DNA of 7,255 bases from Synechococcaceae bacterium WBB_10_009 (GTDB taxonomy: Bacteria; Cyanobacteriota; Cyanobacteriia; PCC-6307; Cyanobiaceae), in contig RHBP01000085.1 of the NCBI GenBank assembly GCA_010030955.1, positions 1 to 7,255 on the forward strand, written 5' to 3'. The notes under the pieces are model-generated. The model made no database searches. It saw nothing but the letters and a program-made list of their open reading frames with translations, and was not told the DNA's origin. Shown piece by piece: positions 1-6,049 of the stretch. The translations under genes were made by a program, and so were the position numbers. Each line of letters starts with the position of its first letter. Position 1 is the first letter of the stretch.

Positions 1-1221
1 CTGGCGGCCCTGGCCCTGCTGCTGTTCGCCGGCCTGCAGCGCGATGGCCGCGCCCTGCTGCAGCGGCTGCGGCCCCTGCCCGGGTTGCTGATCACTGCGG
101 CGGTGGCCCTGCCCTGGTACGGCCTGGAGCTGCTGGTGGAGGGCCGCCCCTTTTTCGACAGCTTTTTCGGCTACCACAACCTGCAGCGCTTCAGCGGGGT
201 GGTGAACAACCACCTGCAGCCCTGGTGGTTTTTTCTGCCGGTGCTGGTGGTGGCGTCGCTGCCCTTCTCGCCGCTGCTGCTGGCGGGGCTCTGGCGCCAC
301 CTGCGTTGGCCCACCGCCGGGGCCAGCGCCGCCCACTCCCTTGGCCGCTTCGCCGCCTGTTGGCTGCTGGCGGTGCTGCTGTTCTTCACCCTGGCGGCCA
401 CCAAGCTCCCCAGCTATTGGATTCCGGCCACCCCCGCCGCGGGGATCCTGATGGCCCTGGCGGCCCAGGATCTGCTGGCCCTGCCCCCCGCCCGCGGCAG
501 CCGCTGGTGGCGGCTCGCCACCCTGGCCTTGGTGGCCCTGCTCAGCGCCGGGTTGCTGCTCTCCCACCACTGGATCCCGTTGATCGTGGAGCCGGAGCTG
601 CCCACCCTGCCGGCGGAGTTGATCGCCGGTGGCGCCGTGGTGCGGGCCGGCCTCTGCTTCGGCCTGGCCTTCGCCGCTGGCCTGTTGTTGTGGTGGGCTG
701 CGCCCCCCTGGGGCCAGCTGTGGCTGTTGGCGCAGCAGCTGGCGATGGGGCTGTTCGTGACCACCGCCCTGGTGCCCCTGATCGGCCTGGGCGATCGCCT
801 GCGGCAGCAGCCGGTGCGGCGCATCGCCGCCGCGGTGCTGGAGCGGCGCACGGCGGCGGAACCCGTGGCGATGGTGGGGATTCTCAAGCCCTCGCTGCAC
901 TACTACACCGACCAGGTGGTGATCTACGAGGGGGTGCAGCCCAGCGGCCCCGCCAACCTCGCCGATCGGCTGCTGCGGGAGCAGCGCCGCGGTCAGCGCC
1001 CCAGCCCGGTGAGCGGCGGCGCCAGTTTGCTGCTGGTGATCGACCAGCGCACGGCCCAGCTGCCCCACTGGGCGGGCCTGGTGCACCAGCCCCTGGGATC
1101 CGACGGGCTCTACCGGCTGTGGCGCGTGCAGCGCACCGACCTGCAGCGCTGGGTGGAGGCCCTGCGCCGCCGTGGGCTTCCCGGGCCCGATTGGCAGCGG
1201 CCGCGGCCGGAGCGTTACTGA
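1..1221 (+). CDS. GT39/ArnT-type membrane glycosyltransferase, 5' end missing
   Basis: The frame is open from the first base, so the gene starts outside the window; 406 C-terminal residues are visible. Proteins of this family (dolichyl-phosphate-mannose mannosyltransferase/ArnT, PMT_2) are polytopic membrane enzymes that transfer a sugar from a lipid-phosphate carrier to a protein or lipid on the outer face of the membrane. Visible here are the segment ALPWY (residues 36-40), the loop with N60, R63 and H71 before a hydrophobic stretch (76-99), and the very characteristic ATKLPSYWIPATPA (133-146) opening another helix. Further membrane segments lie near 117-134, 170-188, 211-233 and 239-262. 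Residues 263-406 form a soluble C-terminal domain containing KPSLHYYTD, as in ArnT-like proteins. The catalytic N-terminal loop is off the window, and the sugar and acceptor cannot be told. It converges on the DUF721 gene and overlaps its end by 7 bases. A TTG at base 85 is only an internal codon. Confidence 0.85.
   Translation: MAALALLLFAGLQRDGRALLQRLRPLPGLLITAAVALPWYGLELLVEGRPFFDSFFGYHNLQRFSGVVNNHLQPWWFFLPVLVVASLPFSPLLLAGLWRHLRWPTAGASAAHSLGRFAACWLLAVLLFFTLAATKLPSYWIPATPAAGILMALAAQDLLALPPARGSRWWRLATLALVALLSAGLLLSHHWIPLIVEPELPTLPAELIAGGAVVRAGLCFGLAFAAGLLLWWAAPPWGQLWLLAQQLAMGLFVTTALVPLIGLGDRLRQQPVRRIAAAVLERRTAAEPVAMVGILKPSLHYYTDQVVIYEGVQPSGPANLADRLLREQRRGQRPSPVSGGASLLLVIDQRTAQLPHWAGLVHQPLGSDGLYRLWRVQRTDLQRWVEALRRRGLPGPDWQRPRPERY
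791..798. repeat. HIP1 octamer GCGATCGC
   Basis: A perfect copy of the palindrome GCGATCGC lies inside the glycosyltransferase gene, encoding part of GDRL. This octamer (HIP1) is strongly over-represented in many cyanobacterial genomes. One copy alone could be chance in GC-rich DNA. Confidence 0.55.
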
Positions 1222-1772
1222 GCCGCGCTGGCCCCCCCTGGGGGGGCTTCATCCGCCATGCGCTCCCGCTGGCAGAAGCTGCAATGGCCCCACCGCTCCA
1301 GCTCGCCGGCGGGGGAGGGGCGCCGGCAGCGGCCGCAGTGGGCCAGGCCGAACACATCGATGCGGCTGGGGTGCCGCCGCCACGCTTCGGCCTCCTGCTC
1401 GGTGCCCGGTGGGGGCAGGGGTGTGGCGTCGTGCTGCTGCAGCACCAGATCCTTGACGCTGAAGCCGGAGGCCCGCAGCGCCCCCAGCAGCTGGTGCTTG
1501 TTGAAGCGCAGGGCCTGCAGCCACTGGGGCTGGCTGGCCCCCACCACCAGCCGGCCGGCCTGCAGGCGCAGCGGGCGGCAGTGGGGGGCCAGCTGGGGGC
1601 CGGCGATGCGCGGCCAGGCCTGCCACAGGGCCGCCAGCCCCGCCTCCCCATCCCACTGCCGTTGCAAGGCATCAAGGCAGGGGCCCAGCCCCTGCAGCGG
1701 CGGCCGCGGAGGCGGCAGCAACAGGGTCACATCGCCCTGCCGGCGGCTGCGGTTGGGCGGGGCGATGGCCAT
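1215..1772 (-). CDS. DUF721 (DciA-like) protein with C-terminal zinc-ribbon-like motif
   Basis: This is a 185-residue protein. Residues 28-113 match the DUF721 fold: a leading helix (LGPCLDALQRQW), then LW..WPRIAG, then the strand pattern PLRLQAGRLVVGASQPQWLQAL and a following helix. DUF721 includes DciA, which assists loading of the replicative helicase DnaB in bacteria lacking DnaC or DnaI; by family this protein may do that or bind nucleic acid more generally. After a proline-rich linker (115-125) comes HCGRC (Cys146, Cys149), the stretch PSPAGELERWG, then CSFC (Cys164, Cys167). That is two CxxC pairs 14 residues apart, which looks like a zinc ribbon. The ATG at 1772 begins just inside the divergent gap facing vipp1. 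No ribosome binding site is visible. The TAA stop lies inside the last codons of the convergent glycosyltransferase gene. The domain call is solid; the DciA role is inferred. Confidence 0.85.
   Translation of the reverse strand: MAIAPPNRSRRQGDVTLLLPPPRPPLQGLGPCLDALQRQWDGEAGLAALWQAWPRIAGPQLAPHCRPLRLQAGRLVVGASQPQWLQALRFNKHQLLGALRASGFSVKDLVLQQHDATPLPPPGTEQEAEAWRRHPSRIDVFGLAHCGRCRRPSPAGELERWGHCSFCQRERMADEAPPGGASAAQ
1231..1247. repeat. 17-base perfect G/C palindrome at convergent gene ends
   Basis: GCCCCCCCTGGGGGGGC is a perfect inverted repeat with 8-base arms around one T. It begins 10 bases after the glycosyltransferase stop and lies in the last codons of the DUF721 gene, where it encodes Ala-Pro-Pro-Gly-Gly-Ala. 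As RNA it could fold into a strong hairpin with a small loop. No T-run follows, only CTTCATCC, so it is not a standard intrinsic terminator. A role in ending glycosyltransferase transcription is possible but unproven; it may simply reflect Pro/Gly codon choice. Confidence 0.45.
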
Positions 1773-1860
1773 GGCCCGACCCTAGGGGAGGTGCGGCGAT
1801 CCCGCTGCACCGATTCTGGATGAACTGGTTAGTCTCAGCGCCTGCCCCACCCCTGGATCC
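1773..1860. promoter_or_regulatory. Divergent intergenic region between DUF721 gene and vipp1
   Basis: These 88 bases separate two genes read in opposite directions, so the promoters for both should lie here or within the neighbouring 5' ends. The stretch around 1811-1836 is the least GC-rich part. A weak plus-strand -10-like TAGTCT sits at 1830-1835 without a recognisable -35, and a minus-strand CAGAAT lies opposite 1813-1818. Neither vipp1 nor the DUF721 gene has a clear Shine-Dalgarno sequence, which is common in cyanobacteria. The purine-rich AGGGGAGGTG at 1783-1792 is not placed to serve either start. The promoter role rests on gene geometry, not on strong motifs. Confidence 0.35.
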
Positions 1861-2649
1861 ATGGGCTTTTTTGATCGGCTCAGCCGCCTGGTGCGCGCCA
1901 ACGCCAACGCCGCCCTGACCCGGGCTGAAGACCCCGTCAAGATCCTTGATCAGTCGGTGGCGGACATGCAGGCCGACCTGGTGAAGCTCCGCCAGGCCGT
2001 GGCCACCGCCATCGCCAGCCAGAAGCGCATTCAGAACCAGGCGGAGCAGGCTGAGGCCCAGGCGGCCACCTGGTATGAGCGGGCCGAGCTTGCCCTTAAG
2101 AAGGGTGAGGAGGATCTGGCCCGGGAGGCCCTGGGCCGGCGCAAAACCTGCCAGGACACCGCCACCGCCCTCAGCACCCAGCTGCAGGGCCAGGCCGGCC
2201 AGGTGGAGCAGCTCAAGCGCAGCCTGGTGCAGCTGGAAAGCAAGATCGCCGAAGCCAAAACCAAAAAAGACATGCTCAAGGCCCGGGCCCAGGCCGCCCA
2301 GGCCCAGGAGCAGCTGCAGAGCGCCGTTGGCAGCCTGGGCACCAATTCGGCCATGGCGGCCTTTGAGCAGATGGAGGAGAAGGTGCAGGCCCTGGAGGCC
2401 CGCAGCCAGGCGGCTGCCGAGCTGGCCGGTGCGGATCTGGAGAGCCAGTTCGCCGCCCTGGAGGGGGCCCCGGAGGTGGATGCCGAGCTGGAGGCCCTCA
2501 GGGGCAAGCTCGCCGGGGCGCCCGCCGCCGCGGCCCTGCCCGCCGGCCTGAGCGGCGACAGCACCGTGGAGCCCGTCACCGTGGAGGTGCAGCAGCCCGC
2601 GGTCGATGCCGAGCTGGAGCAGCTGAAGCGCTCGATCGACAAGCTCTGA
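1861..2649 (+). CDS. vipp1: Vipp1/IM30, PspA-family membrane-remodelling protein
   Basis: This is a 262-residue PspA/IM30 protein. The ATG gives MGFFDRLSRLVRANANAAL, the amphipathic N-terminal helix (about 1-20) that binds lipid, followed by the family motif AEDPVKILDQSV (22-33). Residues 25-215 are almost entirely charged helix and coiled coil, including YERAELALKKGEEDLAREAL (72-91). Unlike PspA, which ends after the ESCRT-III-like core, this protein has an Ala/Pro/Val linker (about 218-246) and a final helix AVDAELEQLKRSIDKL (247-262). That extension is the mark of cyanobacterial and chloroplast Vipp1. Vipp1 forms rings and rods on membranes and is needed for thylakoid biogenesis and membrane protection. 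The gene faces the DUF721 gene across an 88-base gap, and the thioredoxin gene follows after 44 bases. Assignment to Vipp1 over PspA rests on the C-terminal helix and the cyanobacterial context. Confidence 0.92.
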   Translation: MGFFDRLSRLVRANANAALTRAEDPVKILDQSVADMQADLVKLRQAVATAIASQKRIQNQAEQAEAQAATWYERAELALKKGEEDLAREALGRRKTCQDTATALSTQLQGQAGQVEQLKRSLVQLESKIAEAKTKKDMLKARAQAAQAQEQLQSAVGSLGTNSAMAAFEQMEEKVQALEARSQAAAELAGADLESQFAALEGAPEVDAELEALRGKLAGAPAAAALPAGLSGDSTVEPVTVEVQQPAVDAELEQLKRSIDKL

Positions 2650-2665
2650 GGGCATTGATCGTCCA

Positions 2666-2671
2666 TACAAT
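2666..2671 (+). promoter_or_regulatory. Candidate -10 box upstream of thioredoxin gene
   Basis: TACAAT matches the TATAAT consensus at five of six positions and stands out in this GC-rich DNA. Transcription would begin near 2678, leaving a leader of about 16 bases before the ATG at 2694. No good -35 is seen 16-18 bases upstream, where the sequence is the end of vipp1. Many cyanobacterial promoters depend mainly on the -10. If it is real, the thioredoxin to M23 genes could be transcribed apart from vipp1. Confidence 0.35.
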
Positions 2672-2693
2672 CCAGGCCACACCCATTCCTTTG

Positions 2694-3026
2694 ATGCCCG
2701 CCGCCGTGTCCGTGCTGCACCTGACCGATGCCAACTTCCAGGCCGAGGTGCTGGATGCCCCCACCGCCGTGCTGGTGGATGTGTGGGCGGAATGGTGCGG
2801 CCCCTGCCGGCTGATGGCCCCGATGATGGAGTGGGCTGCGGCCGAGTACGCCGGCCGCCTGGCGGTGGGCAAGCTGGAGGCCGATCCCAACCCCGCCACC
2901 CGCGACTCCCTGCAGATCCAGGGGCTGCCCACCTTGATTCTGTTCAACAACGGCGTGGAGCTGGCCCGCCACGAGGGGGCCATGGCCAAGCCCCAGCTGC
3001 AGGCCTTCCTGGATGCCCATCTCTGA
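2694..3026 (+). CDS. Thioredoxin
   Basis: This is a 110-residue single-domain thioredoxin, the usual length for the family, without a signal peptide and so cytoplasmic. It carries the active site WCGPC (Trp34, Cys35, Cys38), the buried aspartate before it (Asp29 in LVDVW), the cis-proline loop GLPT (Pro79), and the C-terminal pattern NNGVEL...HEGAMAKPQLQAFLDAHL. It should reduce disulfides in target proteins, fed by a thioredoxin reductase. I chose the ATG at 2694; an in-frame TTG at 2655 would add 13 unconserved residues and would put the start upstream of the candidate -10 box. A GTG at 2706 is another option. No Shine-Dalgarno sequence is visible. Its last 14 bases overlap the aminotransferase start, so the two are probably translated together. 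Cyanobacteria have several thioredoxins; I cannot say which class this is. Confidence 0.9.
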   Translation: MPAAVSVLHLTDANFQAEVLDAPTAVLVDVWAEWCGPCRLMAPMMEWAAAEYAGRLAVGKLEADPNPATRDSLQIQGLPTLILFNNGVELARHEGAMAKPQLQAFLDAHL

Positions 3027-4233
3027 GGCGCCGCTCTCCGGCTTGATCAGCGAGCGGGTGCGCGGCCTCGGCAGCGGCGTCTTTGCCCGCAATGACCAAC
3101 GCAAGCAGGCCTACGGCGCCACGGCCGCCGGCCTCGGCCTGCCGCCCCTGCTGGATCTTTCCCTCGGCTCCACCGACCTGCAGCCCCCCGCGGTGGCCAT
3201 GGAGGCCATCGGGCGCCAGCTCGGCCAGCCCCGGAGTGCGGCCTATTGCCTGCACGGCGCCACACGCCCGTTCCGGGAGGCGGTGGCGGCCTGGGCCCAG
3301 CGCCGTTTCGGCGTGGCGGTGGATGCCGAGCGGGAGGTGCTGCTGTTGGTGGGCTCCCAGGAGGGCACCGCCCACCTGCCCCTGGCGGTGCTCAACCCGG
3401 GCGACCGGGCCCTGCTGCTCGACCCTTACTACCCCTCACACCGCGGCGGCCTGCAACTGGCTTCGGCCCAGCCGCAGCTGTTGCCCCTGGAGGCCGCCAA
3501 CGGGTTCGCGCCGGCCTTTGATCGGCTCAGCGCCAGCCAGTGGGATGCCCTCAAGTTGATGGTGCTGGGCTTTCCCCACAACCCCACGGCCACCACCGGC
3601 CAGCAGGCCTGGGTGGATGCGGCCGCGGAGCGGGCCGTGCGCCACGGCCTGGTGTTCGCCCACGACAACCCCTACGTGGATCTGGCCCTCGATGGTGAGG
3701 CCCCGGCGCTGCTGCGCAGCCCCCACTGGCGCCAGTGCGGCATTGAGTTCTTTTCCTTCTCCAAGGGCTGGTGCTTGGGGGGCTACCGGCTGGCCTTCGC
3801 CATCGGCGCCGAGCCGCTGATCACCGCCCTGCGCCAGCTCAAGGGGGTGGTGGATTTCAACCAGTCCCTGGCGCTGCAGGCCGGGGCCATCGCCGCCCTG
3901 GAGCTTGCTCCCGACTGGCCTGAGCGGTTGCGGCCCACCTACCGCGAGCGGCGCGATCGCATGGCCGCCGTGCTTTCGGCGGCGGGGTGGCCCGTGCGCC
4001 TGCCCTCGATGGCCCTCTACCTCTGGCTGGAGCTGCCGCCGGCGGCCCGGGCCGCTGGCCTCGATGCCGAGGGCTTCTGCGGGCGGCTGCTGGAGGCCAC
4101 CGGTGTGTGCCTCACCCCCGGCAATGGCTTCGGGCCCGGGGGGGAGGGCCACGTGCGCCTGGCCCTGGTGCACCCCAGCGAGGTGTTGGAGCGGGCGGGT
4201 CAGCGCATCGGCCAGTGGTTGGCGCAGCTGTGA
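3013..4233 (+). CDS. Class I/II PLP-dependent aminotransferase
   Basis: This is a 406-residue fold-type I aminotransferase. Features in order: SLGSTDLQPP (50-59) near the substrate entrance; GSQEGT (114-119), the phosphate-binding loop; DPYYPSH (137-143); FPHNPTA (187-193) with Asn190; HDNPYVDL (217-224) with Asp218, which holds the PLP ring nitrogen, and Tyr221; SFSKGW (248-253) with Lys251 as the Schiff-base lysine, followed by GGYR (Arg259); and HVRLALV (380-386) with Arg382, the expected carboxylate-binding arginine. All key catalytic residues are present, so it should be active. It resembles the LL-diaminopimelate/DapC/AlaT-like group, but the substrate cannot be fixed from sequence reading alone. 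The ATG at 3013 lies inside the thioredoxin gene (14-base overlap), and the stop overlaps the biotin ligase start as GTGA. Alternatives are an aspartate, alanine or N-succinyl-diaminopimelate aminotransferase. Confidence 0.88.
   Translation: MPISEAPLSGLISERVRGLGSGVFARNDQRKQAYGATAAGLGLPPLLDLSLGSTDLQPPAVAMEAIGRQLGQPRSAAYCLHGATRPFREAVAAWAQRRFGVAVDAEREVLLLVGSQEGTAHLPLAVLNPGDRALLLDPYYPSHRGGLQLASAQPQLLPLEAANGFAPAFDRLSASQWDALKLMVLGFPHNPTATTGQQAWVDAAAERAVRHGLVFAHDNPYVDLALDGEAPALLRSPHWRQCGIEFFSFSKGWCLGGYRLAFAIGAEPLITALRQLKGVVDFNQSLALQAGAIAALELAPDWPERLRPTYRERRDRMAAVLSAAGWPVRLPSMALYLWLELPPAARAAGLDAEGFCGRLLEATGVCLTPGNGFGPGGEGHVRLALVHPSEVLERAGQRIGQWLAQL
3953..3960. repeat. HIP1 octamer GCGATCGC
   Basis: This is a second perfect copy of the cyanobacterial octamer, inside the aminotransferase gene, where it encodes part of RDRM. 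Two copies in about 7.3 kb is more than a rough chance expectation but is not decisive. Confidence 0.55.
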
Positions 4234-4979
4234 GCGCTGGGCCATGGCAGGGCGCTGCGCCCCTGGCCTGTGCCCTGCGGCAGCTTCCGGCTGAGCAGCC
4301 CTTGCCCTGGCGGCTGCGGTGCCTGCCGGTGTGCGCCAGCACCGAGCTGGAGCTGGAGCCCTGGCTAGCGGCGTCGCCGCCCCCCCTGGCGGTGCTGGCC
4401 GATCAGCAGCGCTTCGGCCACGGCCAGCGGGGCCGCCCCTGGCAGTCGCCCCGCGGCGGTGTGTGGCTGAGTGCGGCCCTGCCCTGGCCTGAACAGGCCA
4501 CCGCGGCCCTGAGCCTGGCGGCGGCGCTGGGGCTGGCCCTGCAGTTGGAGGCCCTGGGGTTGCAGCCCCGCATCAAGTGGCCCAACGACCTGCTGATCGG
4601 CGGCCGCAAGCTGGCCGGCCTGTTGCCGCGCCTGCGCTGGCGCGGCGGCCGGGTGCGCCACGCCCAGGTGGGGGTGGGCCTCAACGGCTGGAACCGTGTG
4701 CCGCCAGGCGCCATCGCCCTGGCGGAGGCCCTGGGCCGGCAACGCCATCCCCAGGCCCGGCCCGACCGCCTGGCGGCCCGGGTGTTGCGGGGGCTGGAGT
4801 GGGCCGTGGCGGCGGCGGAGCAGCCCGAGTTGGTGCGGCGCCAGGCCGAAAGGCGCCTCTGGCGGCCCGATGCGGTGGAGCACCAGGGGCGCCGCTGGAG
4901 CGTGCAGGGGCTGGCGGCCGATGGGGGGCTGCAGCTGGCCTGCGCTGGCGAGCTGGTGACCCTGCAGCGCCATTTCTAG
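4230..4979 (+). CDS. birA: Biotin--[acetyl-CoA-carboxylase] ligase, catalytic domain only
   Basis: This is a 249-residue BirA/LPLAT-fold ligase. It activates biotin as biotinyl-AMP and attaches it to the carrier subunit of acetyl-CoA carboxylase, the first step of fatty acid synthesis. Visible motifs are CAST (35-38) near the N-terminus, ADQQRFGHGQRGRPWQSP (57-74), which is the biotin/adenylate loop (usually GRGRxGR, here GHGQRGR), KWPND (116-120), GRKLAGLL (125-132) with the conserved lysine Lys127, and VGVGLN (147-152). A small C-terminal beta domain follows (about 213-249). There is no N-terminal helix-turn-helix, so it is a class I enzyme without the repressor function of E. coli BirA. 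I chose the GTG at 4230, which overlaps the aminotransferase stop as GTGA. The same frame stays open upstream to about 3987, but that part is shadow inside the aminotransferase gene. The M23 gene begins about 2 bases after the stop. Confidence 0.88.
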   Translation: MSAGPWQGAAPLACALRQLPAEQPLPWRLRCLPVCASTELELEPWLAASPPPLAVLADQQRFGHGQRGRPWQSPRGGVWLSAALPWPEQATAALSLAAALGLALQLEALGLQPRIKWPNDLLIGGRKLAGLLPRLRWRGGRVRHAQVGVGLNGWNRVPPGAIALAEALGRQRHPQARPDRLAARVLRGLEWAVAAAEQPELVRRQAERRLWRPDAVEHQGRRWSVQGLAADGGLQLACAGELVTLQRHF

Positions 4980-4981
4980 AG

Positions 4982-6049
4982 TTGGTTCACCGATGCCCCT
5001 CGCCGTTGCTCCCCCGCCGCCGCCGGCATCCCCTGCACCGCTGGCACCCGGCGCTGGCCCTGCCGGCGTTGTTGGGCGCTGGGCTGGCCTGGGCCGGGCT
5101 CGATCCCGCGACGCCGTCGGATGCGGGACCGGTGGCCCCACCGCAGCAGTTGCCGCCCCCCCTGGCTCCGCTGCGCCCTGATCCCCAGCGGCTGGGGGAG
5201 GTGCGGCCCCCCAAGCGCTTTGACCAGTCGCTGGATGATCTGGTGCGCCAGGGGGTGGTGACCCCCGACGAGCGCACCTTCCTGCGGGGCGGAGCCGGCG
5301 CGCCGCTGGATGTGGGCGCCTTCCAGCGGGCCTGCCGCAACGGCGCCCTCTCAGCGCGGGAGTGCAGTGGGGGCATCGCCCTGCGCTGGGGCCGCCGTTC
5401 CCCCAGCGGCGGCGGGCGCATCGGCGCCGACGGCCAACCCTTGCCCCCGATCACCGTGCCGGTGTCGGCCCTGCTGGCGGGCCCCGACGGCAATTTCAAC
5501 CTGGCCAGTGTGTTTCGGGTGACGCCGCGGCCGGCGCCGGTGCTGGGCAACGGCAACCGCAGCCTGCTGCTGCCGGTGATCGGCAGCGCCATCCCCACCA
5601 GCGGCTTCGGCTGGCGCCTGCACCCGCTGCTGGGGGCCTGGCGTCTGCATGCCGGCGAAGACCTGGCGGCCCCCGAGGGCACCCCGGTGGTGGCCGCCCT
5701 CTCCGGACGGGTGGTGAGCAGCGGCCTGGCGGGCGGCTACGGCCTGGCGGTGGAGGTGGAGCACCAGCGGCCCCTGCGCCGCAGCCTCTACGGGCACCTC
5801 TCGGAGCTGTTTGTGCGCGCCGGCGACTGGGTGCGCCAGGGGGAGGTGATCGGCCGGGTGGGCAGCACGGGGTTGAGCACCGGCCCGCACCTGCACTTCG
5901 AGCTGCGGCAGCCCGCCGCCGGGGGCTGGGTGGCGGTGGACCCCGGTGAGTTCGACGCCGGGCCGGGCCTGCAGGGGGGCGATGCCATCGCCCTGTTGAT
6001 GGGGCAGCTGCTGGAGAGCCTCGAACGGCCCCGGCAGCCCCGCGGTTAG
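4982..6049 (+). CDS. Secreted M23 (LytM) metallopeptidase
   Basis: This is a 355-residue protein if started at the TTG at 4982. The N-terminus has an arginine-rich region (RRRR, 12-15) and then a hydrophobic stretch (about 23-40, ALALPALLGAGLAWAG), which reads as a signal peptide or membrane anchor. A proline-rich linker (42-66) follows, then a less familiar region (about 70-190) with the pattern FDQSLDDLVRQGVVT and two cysteines (118, 128). The M23/LytM domain runs from about 197 to 325. Zinc ligands are visible: His223 and Asp227 in HAGED, and His305 in HLH (303-305), with YGH at 270-272 and GSTGLSTGPHLHFEL at 294-308. All are intact, so it is probably an active peptidoglycan endopeptidase in the periplasm. 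No in-frame ATG is near. Another TTG at 5006 is possible, as is an ATG at 4993 reached through a one-base indel. The gene ends inside the end of the convergent ABC gene. Confidence 0.88.
   Translation: MVHRCPSPLLPRRRRHPLHRWHPALALPALLGAGLAWAGLDPATPSDAGPVAPPQQLPPPLAPLRPDPQRLGEVRPPKRFDQSLDDLVRQGVVTPDERTFLRGGAGAPLDVGAFQRACRNGALSARECSGGIALRWGRRSPSGGGRIGADGQPLPPITVPVSALLAGPDGNFNLASVFRVTPRPAPVLGNGNRSLLLPVIGSAIPTSGFGWRLHPLLGAWRLHAGEDLAAPEGTPVVAALSGRVVSSGLAGGYGLAVEVEHQRPLRRSLYGHLSELFVRAGDWVRQGEVIGRVGSTGLSTGPHLHFELRQPAAGGWVAVDPGEFDAGPGLQGGDAIALLMGQLLESLERPRQPRG

Noticed and set aside
225..1823. A 532-codon open frame on the plus strand, overlapping the glycosyltransferase and DUF721 genes
   Set aside because: Its translation is low-complexity Ala/Gly/Pro/Arg with no domain, and it is explained by high GC content; both overlapping genes have clear family matches.
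1672..2682. A 336-codon open frame antisense to vipp1
   Set aside because: The Leu/Gly/His-rich translation is the mirror of the coiled-coil codons of vipp1. No family match and no start signal are visible.
3436..4245. A 269-codon open frame antisense to the aminotransferase
   Set aside because: It is a shadow frame in GC-rich DNA with Gly/Gln/His-rich composition, while the sense strand encodes an intact enzyme.
4577..4981. Extension of the M23 frame far upstream into birA
   Set aside because: The extra residues are Arg/Gly/Pro-rich and overlap birA, and would place the signal-like segment in the middle of the protein.
4365..5141. A 258-codon open frame antisense to birA
   Set aside because: Low-complexity composition without motifs; the sense strand has all biotin ligase motifs.
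4993..5181. A 62-codon frame starting with the ATG at 4993
   Set aside because: It is Ala/Pro/Gly-rich without features and overlaps the M23 signal region; kept only as part of the start-site question.
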